This document shows, in pieces, positions 31,801 through 43,627 of a DNA stretch of 64,000 nucleotides. The stretch comes from Prosopocoilus inquinatus (Eukaryota > Arthropoda > Insecta > Coleoptera > Lucanidae). Location: the NCBI GenBank assembly GCA_036172665.1, contig CM069876.1, forward strand, positions 496,001 to 560,000, read 5' to 3'. The position numbers and the translations under genes are program-made. The stretch's first letter is position 1; every line of letters starts with the position of its first letter. The notes under the pieces are model-generated. The model was given only the letters and a program-made list of their open reading frames with translations, did no database searches and was not told the origin of the DNA.

Positions 31801-34765
31801 GAAGTATTCAAATCGATACTATTGCCATCTGTGACTGCATCTAGACACTCCACAAAGCCATTTCTAATGTATTTATCAGAGTCAACGCTCGACAGTAAAA
31901 TGTTCATTATTTGTGTATGTGTTAACGGTGAACTCGTTAAATGCTGAATAATTTTGATGGCAGTCAGGCCATGATTTGGAATGGTAGCATAATGGCTGAC
32001 ATATCTGGCAATGTTTAGCACATGATCTGGACGTCCAGTTCTTGGGTTGATAGCTAACAATAATTTACTCAACATTGTTAGGGGAATGGGAGACGAAGAC
32101 ATGCTTAGTAAATTAAAAAATTTCGGCTGTAACACCAAATCCCGTTCTATAAGTCTCAAGCAACTCAGAGTGCAAGATTCTATAAACATATAACCAGAAA
32201 TGCACTTGTATGTATCAAACAAACAAATGCCTTCATTGATGATGTACAAAATCAGATTTAAAACATCAGATTTCGAATTTAATTGGATTAGGAGGTGAAA
32301 ACCTGGAGGTGAATTAAATTTGTCAGATTTATCATTACCAGGAAAATCTGTGAATTCAGGCACATACTGTGCCAAGAATTTTTCAAATAACTTCAAGCAA
32401 ATACTCGCAATCTCCCATTTCTCAATCGTATTCTTATAAGATCTTGTGTTAAACTTGAGGAATACAGAATTGATAATGAAGGTGAGGTATGGATCGAATC
32501 CTGGCTTTCGAGGTCCAGCTCCTAAAGTTCTCGGAATCCCGGAGTCTGTTAAAACATCCAGCAACTTCAAAAGGCTTTTCGTTAACGGGTACTCTTCCAT
32601 TCGTGATTCAATCTCGTCCAGTTCCGTTTGTATACCTCTGGGTTGAAAACTTGATGTGCTCGGGATTGTAATTAGGATTTGAGAGGCTTCCAAATTGTTC
32701 CACATTTGATTGGCTGTCTCTGGTGATTTTGATAATGCCGCTAGTGTGAGCAGGATGTCAGCTTTCAATGGAATCGGTACTGAACAACTAACTAATCCTA
32801 GAAGTACAGTTAACGGAGCCCAGCCTGGATGCTCGCACAAAGCTAACCTCGAGAAATCATCATGTTCGGCTATAGCTCGGATTAGTTGTAAGACAGCATG
32901 TAATCCTTCAATTTCTTGAGGTGTTATGCCTTTGTGGTACACAGTCCTATGTCTGTAGACAGTGTCATTCGTAGGTGGCATTTCTTGACGTAGATTTATG
33001 TAGTACTGATTAAAGGAGAGAAAAAAATGATCCCAAGTTATGGTACTGTTGATACCAGGTGTAGTTTGTTTTAACATGTTAAAACAGAATCTTGCAGTTT
33101 GTTGACAACTTGACAAGCTAGCTAACATGTTTAGGTATGGAACAAATAAAGTAGAAGGCACCATATCTCCTGCTAATCGTACAAATTTAAAGAGGGAGAC
33201 CGCTCTTGCTGGAGCTCTGTACATATACCCTTGGCTCGAATTGTCTAATGGACACCAATAATCTGTTACGTACTGAGTGTTTAAAGGATCTTTGCTGTAA
33301 AACTTTGCAATAAGATACAGTAAGTCTTCAAAGTGTCTTGGAAGATTAGTTGGTGCCTCGAGGCCTTCATAAGCATACACTTGCATAGTCCTTGCAGTTT
33401 CATCTGCCTTCATCCGCAATTCTTTTACTTTAGAATACATATGCACAATGAAATCTGTAATTAAATTGTGCATTCTTTTGTGAATAATATCCTCGGTGTA
33501 AACTAATTTGTTCTCCAGCACAACGTAGTTTAAAAACTTGAATACTTTCATGGAAATGGCAGTGTCAATAAAAGTGTCTTCCTGCTCGATTGCATGCTGG
33601 AGAGCTTGGCTTTGAGGAACCAACCTCAAAGATGAGAGACACACGGAAAATGCAAATAAAACAGTTGCTTGTATGCCTTCACACGACCAAACATTTTTTC
33701 CAGGCAATAACTCATTGAGAACACCGTCAATGAAGTCTTTATCAGATAAAATGGGTAAACTCTGTACAACCTCTTCACCGTCTTCCCGTGTATGCAATAT
33801 GCTTAAATCCACAGCTGCTAATAAAGCAGCTAATAAATATAAAGACACATTATCCAGTTTCCCCGAAGCTTCTTCTTCAACTTTTATATCACGCAAATGG
33901 CCAATCAAATTTATTGTTACCTGTTTTGGTAATCCACACTGTGAAGACCAAAGAAAAACAATATCTGCAAGTATCACTCGTATGTCAGTGAACAAATCAG
34001 TAACTTGCCTTTGATGCTTCGGTCCCCCCAAGGCTACATTCTGTTGTAACATTTCCATTTCTTTACTTAAATCCAGCGACTTCAATAGCTCAAAAATATG
34101 ACTGAATAAGCCATTTTCCATTAACTGATCAGTGTAGGAAGTTATGAATTTCTCTGTTTCAACTGGAATTTTAAGGCACCAAAGTACACCCTTTCGGGCT
34201 TGCACTAACATTCGTAAAATCGAAAGAAGGGCTTTTCGACCATCGTAATACAGTAAAACCGCTACTAAACCTCGAGGAAGACCCGGATAGTACGGCATTT
34301 GTATTTGTGCAGTACACAACAAATCTAAAGCCGCAAATTCATTTAAATCATACATATCGGAGATAATGATTGTTTCCTGATATAATTCCTTCGATAAAGT
34401 CTGATAACCGATGCCTCTCACGTTGATTCCTTCCTCCATGCCCTTCTTAAGATCCTCACGGTTTTTTGCATTTTTTGGCTGCGAAATTGCACTGTTCAAA
34501 ATTGTTACAAATAAACATGCAGTAACATACCGTATTCTGAAGTAAAGAGAAGAAATTCTGTTTGTGCTTTTTCAGAACGTTTTCGAACTCGGCAAAGCAC
34601 AAGTTTTCATTCTCGCCGCACAAGTACCTGTTTACAGTTTGTAATAAATCTTTGTACGGATTCCATAAATCTTCCGATTTTGTTGCTGAAAAAAATCAAA
34701 CAATGACACACAATAAACGTTAAATATTAATAATAGTTATGTTTGTGTTAAATACCTTCGTTCAT
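28845..34765 (-). CDS. Nup205: Nuclear pore complex protein Nup205
   Basis: Exons on the minus strand: 34756-34765 (ATG AAC GAA G), 34531-34685, 29024-34478, 28845-28969; phases agree (1, 0, 1) and the introns have GT-AG. This gives 1915 residues, slightly short of the usual 2000 because the final exon was not found. Nup205 is a large alpha-solenoid scaffold of the inner ring, working with Nup93 and Nup155. Recognisable stretches include LWNPYKDLLQ at the N-terminus, SDMYDLNEFAALDLL, PYYPGLPRGLVAVLLYYDG, HNLITDF, RLALCEHPGWAPLTVLLGL, ELDEIESRMEEYPLT, LGAGPRKPGFDPYL and GFVECLDA. The 5.5-kb central exon has no stop or frameshift. The short intron at 34479-34530 (52 bp) is preferred over the contiguous ATG at 34499 because the joined protein matches the family. 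Function is inferred from homology recalled from memory. Confidence 0.9.
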
Positions 34766-35089
34766 TTTTGCAAAAGCGATTATTTTGTAGTTGACTTCTA
34801 GGTTATCTTACTAACCGCCTTGCAAATGAGCTTGCCAACTGTCCGAAAGCGAAAGCGTTGAAAGCAAGACGTCACTAGATTTAATTTAAAGAAAAATGTC
34901 TTTCTCTTTATTTGTAAATACTACACTTAATTTATTAAAATAATTCTTTATAGATAAACAGTTACCTAACTGTATTATTCATTTTTCTTAATTGTTACAA
35001 AAATTACCTTATAATAATAATAATATTGCCGCTAGTAATGCCAACTATGATAATACATATCTTTTTTTAATGCATTGTTCAAGTTATAA
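34766..35089. other. Upstream region of Nup205
   Basis: AT-rich. It should include the Nup205 5' UTR and promoter on the minus strand. No motif stands out. Confidence 0.3.
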
Positions 35090-35630
35090 TAGGTATATTC
35101 GTTTTAGAAATGCTGGATTTGCCACAATAGCGTCATCGTCAAGTAGCTGATGCCCATCGAAGTCAAGTTATGGTTGCATCAGAAATTGTTCTAAAACGAA
35201 TAGTTTGTGACAGGCAAGTTGGTACACAGAGAAAAGAAAAACCGTTATGTATTTTATTCAAGTAAAAAATGTTTGAATCAACAAGAAATTGCTTGATTTA
35301 ATGTAAAGTGTGTATCATTCAAATAAATAAATGCATCAACTGTGTTCAAACAAAGATTTTTCTGTGTGATGAACACCGACCTTACTGAAAAATAATTACC
35401 TTTGAGAAAAATGACTAAGTTAAGGTTAAGTATACAACACTTTGGTGTTGACGCAACTAAACCCTACTCTGGAGTAGGTGCACATTGCGTCAACACCAGC
35501 GTTGCCACAGTGGCAATTAAAACGAATACGCCAATGTCAAATACAGTATGCCGAAAATCTAAAACGAATACACATTTCGTTGACGCAGGTGACTTGCGGC
35601 AACCCAAGTCATCTAAAACGAATATACCTA
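35090..35630. mobile_element. MITE, 541 bp, with a smaller one inside
   Basis: Ends TAGGTATATTCGTTTTAGA and TCTAAAACGAATATACCTA are exact complements. Inside, 35225-35369 has CACAGAGAAAA/TTTTCTGTGTG ends resembling the MITE at 21864. The open frame at 35402-35659 lies within the element. Confidence 0.65.
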
Positions 35631-35904
35631 ATATGTATGTAATTGGTTATAATGGTTGATATGCAAATCTGAAATTAGAAAATGTATTTAATGAGAAATT
35701 TCTATTTTTTAAATAAACCATTTGTGTTTTGGCAGTTTCAGGTTTGTGGTATTGCAATATTCCCCTCATAGATAAAAGATATATTAGATGTCAAAGCCAA
35801 CGTTGCATATGTGGAGCAACAGAATGTGCGCCTCAGGTGGCCTGGGGGAGTTAAAATAAAAAGAGGCGCGTAATTTAAAAATATTTCTGCGTTAACGGTT
35901 TAAG

Positions 35905-36363
35905 TAGAGATGGGCCAGGGAATGAACCCGGTGCATTGAAAGCACCCACATGGGTGCATTCACCAGGGTGCATTCAAAAATTTAAATTTCCCGCGCAAAT
36001 CGAACGAGAAATAATCTTTTCTTGTTGTTATTTAATTGTTTGCAGGTGGTTTACAGGTTTAATGGTTTTCTTATTGTCTGGTGAATAGCTGAATAGTAAA
36101 TTTTTAAGTTTAACCGGAAACTTTGTAGCTTAAAATCTGAACAAAATGAGTAAGTTTTTATTATTATTATTTTACATTACAAAATAATTGTCTAGCGATA
36201 ATCCGTACAAAGTATATTATATTTGGTGTCATTTAGAAGCATTTTTTATGTCTTATGTAAATGTAGGCAACCGGGCAAAGCATCCAATGCACCGGGTACA
36301 TTGAGGGTGCATTCCGTGATTCCACCGGTGCAAACGATTGCACCGGGTGGAATCCCATCTCTA
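35905..36363 (+). mobile_element. hAT MITE family M, copy 1 (459 bp)
   Basis: It starts TAGAGATGGGCCAGGGAATG and ends GGAATCCCATCTCTA. It is flanked by a perfect 8-bp duplication GGTTTAAG (35897-35904 and 36364-36371). Sub-terminal GGTGCATTCACC and ATGCACCGGG motifs repeat. Non-coding. Copies 2 and 3 are at 51047 and 52196. Confidence 0.85.
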
Positions 36364-36481
36364 GGTTTAAGTATTGTTCAGGAAATTTCATTCTTGTCCA
36401 AGATACTAGTTTAGGGCTATTCCAGAAGAATAAACGAACAATTTGTGATTTTCTTTGCATAAATTACGACCATGTTTTTCA

Positions 36482-36800
36482 CTTTGGCGCTTAATAGGGC
36501 CGCGCGGCCGTGATAGCCGAAAAAGTGCGCTTTTCGCTTATTATGCTCTCTTATCTTATTTTTATCACATATTGTGCTGTTCGTTCGCCTGGGATGGCCG
36601 CAAACGAAATTTACACATTTAATTAAAGAAGAAATCGAATTAATACTTTGCCTTCTGACTACCGATTCCAAATTTTTCAAAATCAATGAAAGGTAACCGT
36701 GGTAACTTAAAATGTGCTAAGGATTACAGATTACTGTAAATACAGTGCTATCACTGCCATCCCAGCGACCTGGGGGGAATTATATATATCCACCAATCAT
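36482..36800 (+). repeat. Dispersed repeat family R, copy 1
   Basis: Blocks GGGCCGCGCGGCCGTGA, GTTCGTTCGCCTGG and GATTACAGATTACTGTAAAT recur in reverse orientation at 51525-52028. Confidence 0.6.
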
Positions 36801-37105
36801 GATTACGGCCTTCACAATTCGAATTTTCAACATTTCTGTGTGACGGTTTTTTCGTTATTGATGTTTAATGTGCTTTTAAGTTCTGCAAAATGTCTCATAA
36901 TAAAGACTCAATTGAGGAATTAGAGCAAAAAATGTTATCGCTAACGACATACCTGCAGACTTCAAAGAAGGCAAAAAATATAGCGCTTATTTTGACAACT
37001 TAAATATCAAGACGAATTGACATTTCTCAAAAATTCCAAGATGACAGTAATTTTGACACTAGTTTTGAGTTTGAGGGCGCCACTTGACACTCGCTTTTCA
37101 TTTTT

Positions 37106-37345
37106 TCGATGTCGATACGTATCAAAATATCGGACTATACGTATCAATATGTTTCGATTCGATATTCCGATACGTTTCGGTACGTATCAGCCCTAATAGA
37201 GGTGGGCGATACGAGAAATTGTGTATCAATTTTCGATACGATTTCTGTATCGATATATCGAATATCGATACGTATCAAAACATCGAATCGATACATAATG
37301 TATCAAAATATCGAATCTATACGTATCGAAATATCGAAAACGTAA
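37106..37345. repeat. Array of CGATACGTATC / TATCGAAATATCG motifs
   Basis: Dozens of related self-complementary motifs (CGATACGTATC, ATATCGATAC, TATCAAAATATCGAAT) fill this stretch, and a few recur near 37620-37690. They resemble a sub-terminal transposase-binding array of a hAT-type element; ends could not be placed. Confidence 0.5.
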
Positions 37346-37861
37346 ACTGCTTGTCCACGTTGAAAAGTTATGACCTCAGAAATACACTATATCTATATTA
37401 AAAAAAATTCTAACAAATTAAGCTACTGAATTAAAATACAGAAAACGAAAATAATAAGAATTTATTTTAGGAGTATTATAAAAGATCACAATACAGGTTC
37501 TTATTTTTGCTTAAAAAATAGGAGACGAAAAATAAAGCCGGAATAAGTTTAAATAATAACGCCGAATATTCGGCCGTATAAATAAATAAAATATTTAATT
37601 AGTGTGTAATTTGTTCAATATTTCGAAACATATCTATAATTCGATACGTATCGATACAGCTAACAATGTGTATCAATATGGCTGGCGTATCCATATATAT
37701 CGTTATGTCTCATTCTAAGACTTTCCAATTTTAATAAAATCCTCACTCTTTAGCATTTTATTGCTCCCTGCTCATCCAGTTTGTGTTATTCTTTTGATGC
37801 AGAGTTGTTTTTGTCTATATTCAATCTTTGCAAACGCATTCAAAATGAATTTTTTTCCTAG
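37346..37861. other. No gene seen
   Basis: AT-rich sequence between the motif array and the kinase fragment. A pyrimidine-rich acceptor (TTTTTTTCCTAG) ends at 37861. No N-terminal kinase exon was found here. Confidence 0.35.
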
Positions 37862-38141
37862 GTATTTTGAGTTATGAATTTTTAGTCGGCTATCCTCCAT
37901 TTGAGAGTAAATCAGCAGAGGAAACCTACAAGAAAATTTGTAATCTCTGTGTAAGTTATCCACATTTAATGCCAGAAGGAGGGGTGGATCTCATTAGCAA
38001 AGTATAATAAGTCTGCTTATGGCAGATACATTTCATTTATAAATACTCAACTTTCAGCTCCTGGTTTATAAGATGCATCAGCGGTTGACATTAAAAGAAG
38101 TTATGAGGCATCATTGCATAGTTAATAAGATGAATAAATAG
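37862..38141 (+). pseudogene. C-terminal fragment of an Aurora-type Ser/Thr kinase gene, intron retained
   Basis: Two exons, 37862-38001 and 38058-38141 (stop TAG), are separated by a 56-bp GT-AG intron (GTATAATAAG...ACTTTCAG) with matching phase. The spliced frame reads GILSYEFLVGYPPFE, SAEETYKKI, EGGVDLISK, then RLTLKEVMRHHCIVNK. This matches the end of the Aurora kinase C-lobe (usual YEFLVGKPPFE and HPWI). Changes in normally conserved places (EGAR to EGGV, HPWI to HHCI) and the absence of the ATP-binding and catalytic exons upstream indicate a partial gene duplicate. The intron argues against a processed pseudogene. It could be the 3' end of a gene whose upstream exons lie under the repeats, but none was seen within 1 kb. 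Confidence 0.6.
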
Positions 38142-38603
38142 TTTGATTTTAAAATAATCTTATGTATTTACATTGGAATAGTTTAAATTGAGAAAGAAAT
38201 TTTGATTTTTTTGTGACATTAAACTGCTCTTAATAAGAAAGTGGACAGTGATACCTATTTAACATGATGATTACTTTTGCAACTCTTTCTCAGAAATTTG
38301 AAGAGATTCCTATTTATATTTAATTTGTTTTGTTGAAAACTGTACCGCTTTATCATGAGTATGAAATATCTGTTAATTCTATCATGTAAAGCTTTGGTGT
38401 AAGTGAAGTTTTACAGGTTTAAAAAAAATGATAGAGTTCACCATTGGGAATAAAATAATTGTTAAGCAATGTTGGAACAGATGGAATACTTCAACAAAAT
38501 TTTGTCGACACTTGTGATAAATACAAAACAAATATGTTACAGTTGGCGTATAATTACATGAATATAGTTTGGTATTATTGCCAGATTAGTTAAAGTCTAA
38601 AAA
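38142..38603 (+). other. Upstream region of the gustatory receptor locus
   Basis: No ORF or repeat recognised. It should contain the promoter of the first receptor transcript. Confidence 0.3.
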
Positions 38604-39596
38604 ATGTTTACATCACCCGATAATGCAGTCAACAAAGAAAAAAATCTTTCCAGTGATTTGAAAGTGTTCTATTGGTATTTTAGGCCACTGGCTTTATTAT
38701 GTCGTGCATTTGGTACTCTGCCAGTGAGAAACCTTACCCAACCGGATGGATCGAGCCTGCAGTTTACATTTTTGAGTTGGCCCCATTTATACAGTGTTGT
38801 GGTATTTTTCTTCACGATTGGATCGTTGTTCTACTTCTCCGGTTTCCCGTTTTTCAACTTTGAAGCGAAACTTACGATTGCATTTATCTGGAGATGTGTT
38901 GTAACGTATATGATGATCCTAAGAGCAATTCTTTGTTTCCTGTTCTGCACGATCCATGCTAAAAAACTGGTGAAATTAATCAAGACTTTGGATTTCTTTG
39001 ACCGAAAGAAACACGAGTTGACGACAGTCAAGGAAAAGGAATGGTTAATTCGAGTGCTACTATGGATCGTGCTACCAATAATGACTGGTTTATTTTTAAT
39101 GGGTTTTATTTTTATTGAATTGGTATTATTTGTTCAGCCTGTACTTCCCCGAATAAGTGATGTAAATCACCAATGGATTGCGTTAATTTGCTTCGGATTC
39201 CTAGGAATATGGCAGATAGTGCCACTTCTTCTGTACCTTTACTTTTCCTGCAAAATCAGTTACAATTTTTACGATGTCAATAAAATTGCCGTAAAGATAA
39301 TTCCCATAGGAAAATTGTGTACCGACGAGAAAATTGAATATTTCCCGGAGATGAAAGACTCGTTGATTTATATTCGACACTTACATGTTGTGATGGCCGA
39401 GGCAGTGAAGCAGTTGAGTTTCAGTTATGGCTCTTTTCTGGCAGTGGATCAGTTTTATACCGTTGTAACCTTCATTGTAAATTTGTACGTTTTTTTATTC
39501 ACACCAAATCATGATGAACACCTCCTTAGATGCACCCTGATTAATGGAGTAATCGTCTTAGCGGTGATTTATATTTCGCAATGCATAAATGACGGG
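38604..39596 (+). CDS. Gustatory receptor, alternative first exon a
   Basis: ATG at 38604 opens 331 codons ending at the donor GACGGG|GTGAGT in phase 0. The protein is a multi-pass membrane receptor of the insect gustatory family: YWYFRPLALLCRAFGTLPV near the N-terminus, hydrophobic segments such as VVVFFFTIGSLFYFSGFPFF, MTGLFLMGFIFIELVLF and IALICFGFLGIWQIV, and an AEAVKQLSFSYGSFLAVDQFY segment. The C-terminal TYxxxxxQF exon does not follow before the paralogous exon at 40157. I infer splicing onto shared exons 41898-41966, 42028-42117 and 55408-55521, giving 421 residues. The ligand is unknown. It is about 35-40% similar by eye to exon b, so an old tandem duplication. Confidence 0.75.
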
Positions 39597-40156
39597 GTGA
39601 GTATTTAATTTTCTTTGTTGCATGTAATATTGCCACCCCTATTCGAAGCAGAATCAAAAAGTGCCTGTAGAAAGTTAAATCAGAATTTCAAAATAATTTA
39701 TAATAAAAGAGATACGGAGAAAAAAGAAAATCGACTATTTTATATTTTCATTAATATCTCGAGAAGAACTAAGAAAAAATCATTCTGTTAATGGTTACGA
39801 ATTAGGCATTGAGTCGTGCATCTTTTCTTCCAGTTAACCGAATTTGTATCTCTTATGGTTTAGAGATACCTTCAGTGCACACTCAATTTGAAATAGCTGG
39901 TATAGGTGTCTTATTTGAAATAATGAAGATGCAGCCAGAGCTACTGTTTTTATTCATCCTCTATCCATGAAAATAGAGATACATATTTGTCCAAGAAACA
40001 CTGTTGGGACAGCCTGTATAAAAATAGAGAAGACTAATATGTTATTTTTGTGATTCGTTCATGAAACAGTGGATAAAGTACTCAATAACATTAAGTGGAA
40101 CATATGACAAGTTTATCTTTTTAATAAGCACTTACATAAACATTAAAATGCACTAA
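39597..40156 (+). other. Between receptor exons a and b
   Basis: Searched for a private C-terminal receptor exon (TYxxxxxQF); none was found. It ends with a repeat-like GGGACAGCCTGTATA tract near 40008. The promoter for transcript b probably lies here. Confidence 0.4.
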
Positions 40157-41194
40157 ATGATTACGTTTTTATTGCGTAATTTTTGCTCAGAATACATCAG
40201 TAACGATAAAAAAATGTTCGGGCGTGGTGAAAGCACGACAAATCTTTGCTCAGAATGCCACAAACCCAAGTCGTTCTATGCGTACTTTCGCCCGATCGCT
40301 GTAATCTGTCGTATTCTGGGTGCTTTTCCACTGAGCAACATCAACCAGAAAGACGCAGATAAAATATACTACAATTTCATCAGTTTGGCGCATCTCTACA
40401 GTACAGTGACATTTCTATTTAACGGTGGTTTGCTCTTGTATCTATCCGGATTCTTCAATTTCAGAATAGATATTTCATTGATCTGGATCAGCGTCGTAAC
40501 TTTCATGATGATAGGAAGATCAATTGCGTGCTTCATTTCATGCATGCGATGCTCAAAGAAAATGGTGAAGTTGATAAAATTATTGGACTTGTTTATTAAG
40601 AGATTAGACGAGTTTGTGGAAATCGATCATCACATAACATGTCAGAGATGGATAACATGGACGATTTTTCCCATTGTATTTGGCTTGATAGTATTGAGTA
40701 CCGTTATTTTTTTATTGGACCGTATTGTTCAACCATTACTTCAGATGACATACTACGAAGGAAGCAAGGCGCTATCGGCGTGGTTCTTCGGAATTTTATC
40801 TATTTGGCAGTTTCTGCCCTTGCTCTTATACACTTATTTTGCCTTGGTAATCACTCATGATTTTAAAAACTTAAACAAAGCTATTGTAAAGGTGATTCCG
40901 ATCATCAGCTTATGTCAGAAGACTGAAGAAGTTACATACGTGGCCGGCATGGTGGAGAACTTGGCAAAAATCAGATACCTCCATACGATAATGGCGGAAG
41001 CAGTGAAGTACTTGTGCGAGTCTTTCGGGTTTTTCTTAGCCATCGATCAGTTCTGCATTATCATCATGTTCATCACAAACATCTACGCTCTGCTCTTCAG
41101 TCAGATGTACGATATTTCTTTGCTGCTTTACATATTAATAAACGCGATTGTTGTCGTTATCGTAATACATTCATCACATTATTTAAAAGACGAG
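40157..41194 (+). CDS. Gustatory receptor, alternative first exon b
   Basis: ATG at 40157 opens 346 codons ending at donor AAAGACGAG|GTACGT in phase 0; a second Met at 40214 (MFGRGES) is an equally good start. It has the same architecture as exon a: FYAYFRPIAVICRILGAFPL, LLLYLSGFFNFRI, VFGLIVLSTVIFLLDRIV, and AEAVKYLCESFGFFLAIDQF, ending near HSSHYLKDE. Joined to exons 41898-41966, 42028-42117 and 55408-55521 it gives a 436-residue receptor, a normal size for the family. It acts in the plasma membrane of taste or other chemosensory neurons (family knowledge). Confidence 0.8.
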
Positions 41195-41218
41195 GTACGT
41201 TTGAAGTCCACTTATTAG

Positions 41219-41897
41219 AAACACAAATTATTTTTCTATAGAATTTCGCTTATTCTAACAATTAAGGTATAGCGGAAATTAATTGGCTTACATTTTGTTT
41301 TTTAGAATCGTTAATTCTTCTAGCCTTGTTTATTAAAAATGAACATTATATTTTAATAAATTTTGTGCAAAACGTTTTTGATTGCAGTGAAAACATCGAG
41401 CAGCCTCTGTACAGCTGTTTCAGTCCTACTTGGGGCTTCGTCAGCAGAGACGTAGCTCGACATTCCCACTGCAAACAAAAACGACTTGTCCAATTTATTC
41501 GCAATTGCGATGTAAGAGTGATGAACAGATAAAATAGCAACATTTTACAAGGTCAAAAAGCGATCGTAAGATGTCGCTATTTTATCTGTTCATTATATTT
41601 TAAGGTAACTTAACGTTCATTATGGCTGAATTTAAATTACGAAAGTTTTCATTTAACATTACCGTTTTCTTCAATTTTTTTTTATCGTTCAAGTAATTCA
41701 GTGAATGTAATGGCGTAATGGGTTATCGATGATATTAGTGACTTAAGGCAAATACTTTTCAAACTTATATAATTCAATGAAGTTTAACAAAAATTAAATT
41801 AATTTAAAATAATTATTATTAAAGGATTAACCTTTAAAATAACTTTAAATGTTCATTTCAACTAATTTTTGCTTTACATTTTCTAATAATTTTGCAG
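41219..41897 (+). other. Receptor intron with a hairpin
   Basis: 41519-41597 contains ATGAACAGATAAAATAGC and its complement GCTATTTTATCTGTTCAT around GGTCAAAAAGCGATCGTAAG. That centre recurs near 47492. The open stretch 41387-41512 is bounded by splice-like sites but fits no phase and no receptor motif. Confidence 0.4.
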
Positions 41898-41966
41898 GCA
41901 ATAAGGATAATTGACTTGGTAAAACGCGTTCCGTTATCTGCAATGGACATGGATAGTAAAATGGAG
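41898..41966 (+). CDS. Gustatory receptor shared exon 2
   Basis: A TTTTGCAG acceptor is followed by 23 codons (AIRIIDLVKRVPLSAMDMDS...) and the donor ATGGAG|GTTTGT. Only phase 0 is open, matching the phase-0 donors of both first exons. The content fits the last intracellular loop of gustatory receptors. Confidence 0.7.
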
Positions 41967-42027
41967 GTTTGTTTTTTTTTGTAGCGGCTTTCATCCAGCT
42001 AGAGTAATAATAATAATTATATTTTAG

Positions 42028-42117
42028 GTGCATATGATCGTTGGTCAAATACTTGCTTCGCCCATTCGTGTGTCTGCTGCTGGATATTTTACAATGGACA
42101 GGACGCAAATTCCATCT
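42028..42117 (+). CDS. Gustatory receptor shared exon 3
   Basis: Acceptor ATTTTAG, then 30 codons (VHMIVGQILASPIRVSAAGY... ending IPS) and donor CATCT|GTAAGT. VSAAGYFTMDRTQIPS corresponds to the conserved receptor segment (usually TACGFFxLDxxLL) just before the last membrane helix. Phase 0 on both sides. Confidence 0.8.
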
Positions 42118-43627
42118 GTAAGTACCATCATAACATCCTGTATATTATTCTTATTTGTTCTGCAACGTGCAGAACTAAATTAACTGACGCTAAAAACTAA
42201 CACATAAAACACCTTTATAAGAGAATATATTACTATATGTATTTTTTTAAATAATTACATAGTTTACGTAGGCCAAGTTATAATAATTAATCTCTTAGGC
42301 TAGATGGATTTGAAGAAGTATATCACACATTAGTTAGATAATGAAATATATTAAAAAAAGTTACGATTTTACCTACTATACTGCTACTACCTAATTACCT
42401 CTCTTTGGAAAGCTTAACGTGCTGCTCTTTACTTTTTTATGATGAAAAGATGTATCAGAAAGGCATTACTGCATCACCAAATTGTAAACGTAACTATAGT
42501 CTATTTTTTTTGGATAGGTGGAAAACGCGAATTTGTAAATGTATGTGGCTCTCCTATTGATCAGTCATTTGGCTCTTTTCTTTATTTTATTAAAACAGCA
42601 ACTAGTTAGTAACGATTACAATCAACTTTGAAATTGTTTGTCGTCTACTGATTATGCGAGACGTTATAACAATATGTAAATTTCCGCCTACCAATAAAAA
42701 ATAGAATATATTAGGCAACTCAGATTGTTCCAATTACAATGAACCAAGTAAGCTTATGTCTTACATCCCTTGTTTTATAAGACAACTATTTTTGTCTTAC
42801 CACTATCATTTCACAATTTTTAAAAATAAATCAACAAACAGGAAAAAAGAAGAAAAAATAAATTAGCATGCTTTAAAACAATCTGTGTTCCTAAGTGAAC
42901 ATATTTAGGAACTAAGTTTTTTTTTTTTAATTAAAATAATAAATAATGGAAACAAAAATGGAGCAAAAGAAATAATAAGATGGCAAAACGATTAAGGATC
43001 CCTCGTTAGTAAAAATTTGTTTGTACTGAATTCATAATAATTTTAACTACTTCTACAGGTAAAAAAAATTCAACTAAAGAACTGACAAGTTAATGAGAAT
43101 ATGTTCAACTTGATACAATAATAATGTTGATGATAAGTCACAAAAATTTAGCTAATTTTTGATTATATAAAGTACTTTCGTACAGAATATTCAAGTTATT
43201 CAATTAAATTTCATTGAACTGTACAGTAATTTTCTCTTATCATTACAGTTTATTTCTGAAGTTAAGAACCCTTTAGTTAAAGAACGTTTTCGTTTTACTT
43301 TTATTACACTTACCAATAAATATAAAAGTATCACAACAAAAACAAATACTATTTGTACATCTAATAGTGCAACACTTAATAATGTAATATAAAAATAACT
43401 AATTATAACGAATAAAAAGTTATGGAAATCCAGTTAAAATTTAATACTTAATCACATTACACTATTAAGTTGAAAAGTGCACTTCTATAAAGCTATATAC
43501 AACTTTTGCTTGTTTTATTTGTTTGTTAATCGGAATTATTTTTCCCACATAATGGATACGTTAGAAGAAGTATCAAAGAAGTTATTGCGTTGCAGTGTTA
43601 TTTTCAAAAGTGATGCTACCTGTGTTT
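42118..43627 (+). other. Start of the 13.3-kb last intron of the receptor locus
   Basis: AT-rich, no repeat family recognised, no exon seen. It precedes the 3' end of the nested MBTPS1 gene on the minus strand. Confidence 0.4.

Noticed and set aside
34479..34499. ATG at 34499 as the Nup205 start
   Set aside because: An upstream 155-nt exon encoding the conserved LWNPYKDLLQ N-terminus joins in phase through a 52-bp intron that removes this ATG.
35402..35659. 85-codon open frame
   Set aside because: It lies wholly inside the MITE at 35090-35630 and is made of its inverted-repeat sequence.
41387..41512. Possible extra receptor exon between TTGATTGCAG and GATGTAAGAG
   Set aside because: The frames that are open do not match the phase-0 junctions of either first exon or of exon 41898, and no receptor motif is present. 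Direct joining to 41898 gives a sensible protein.
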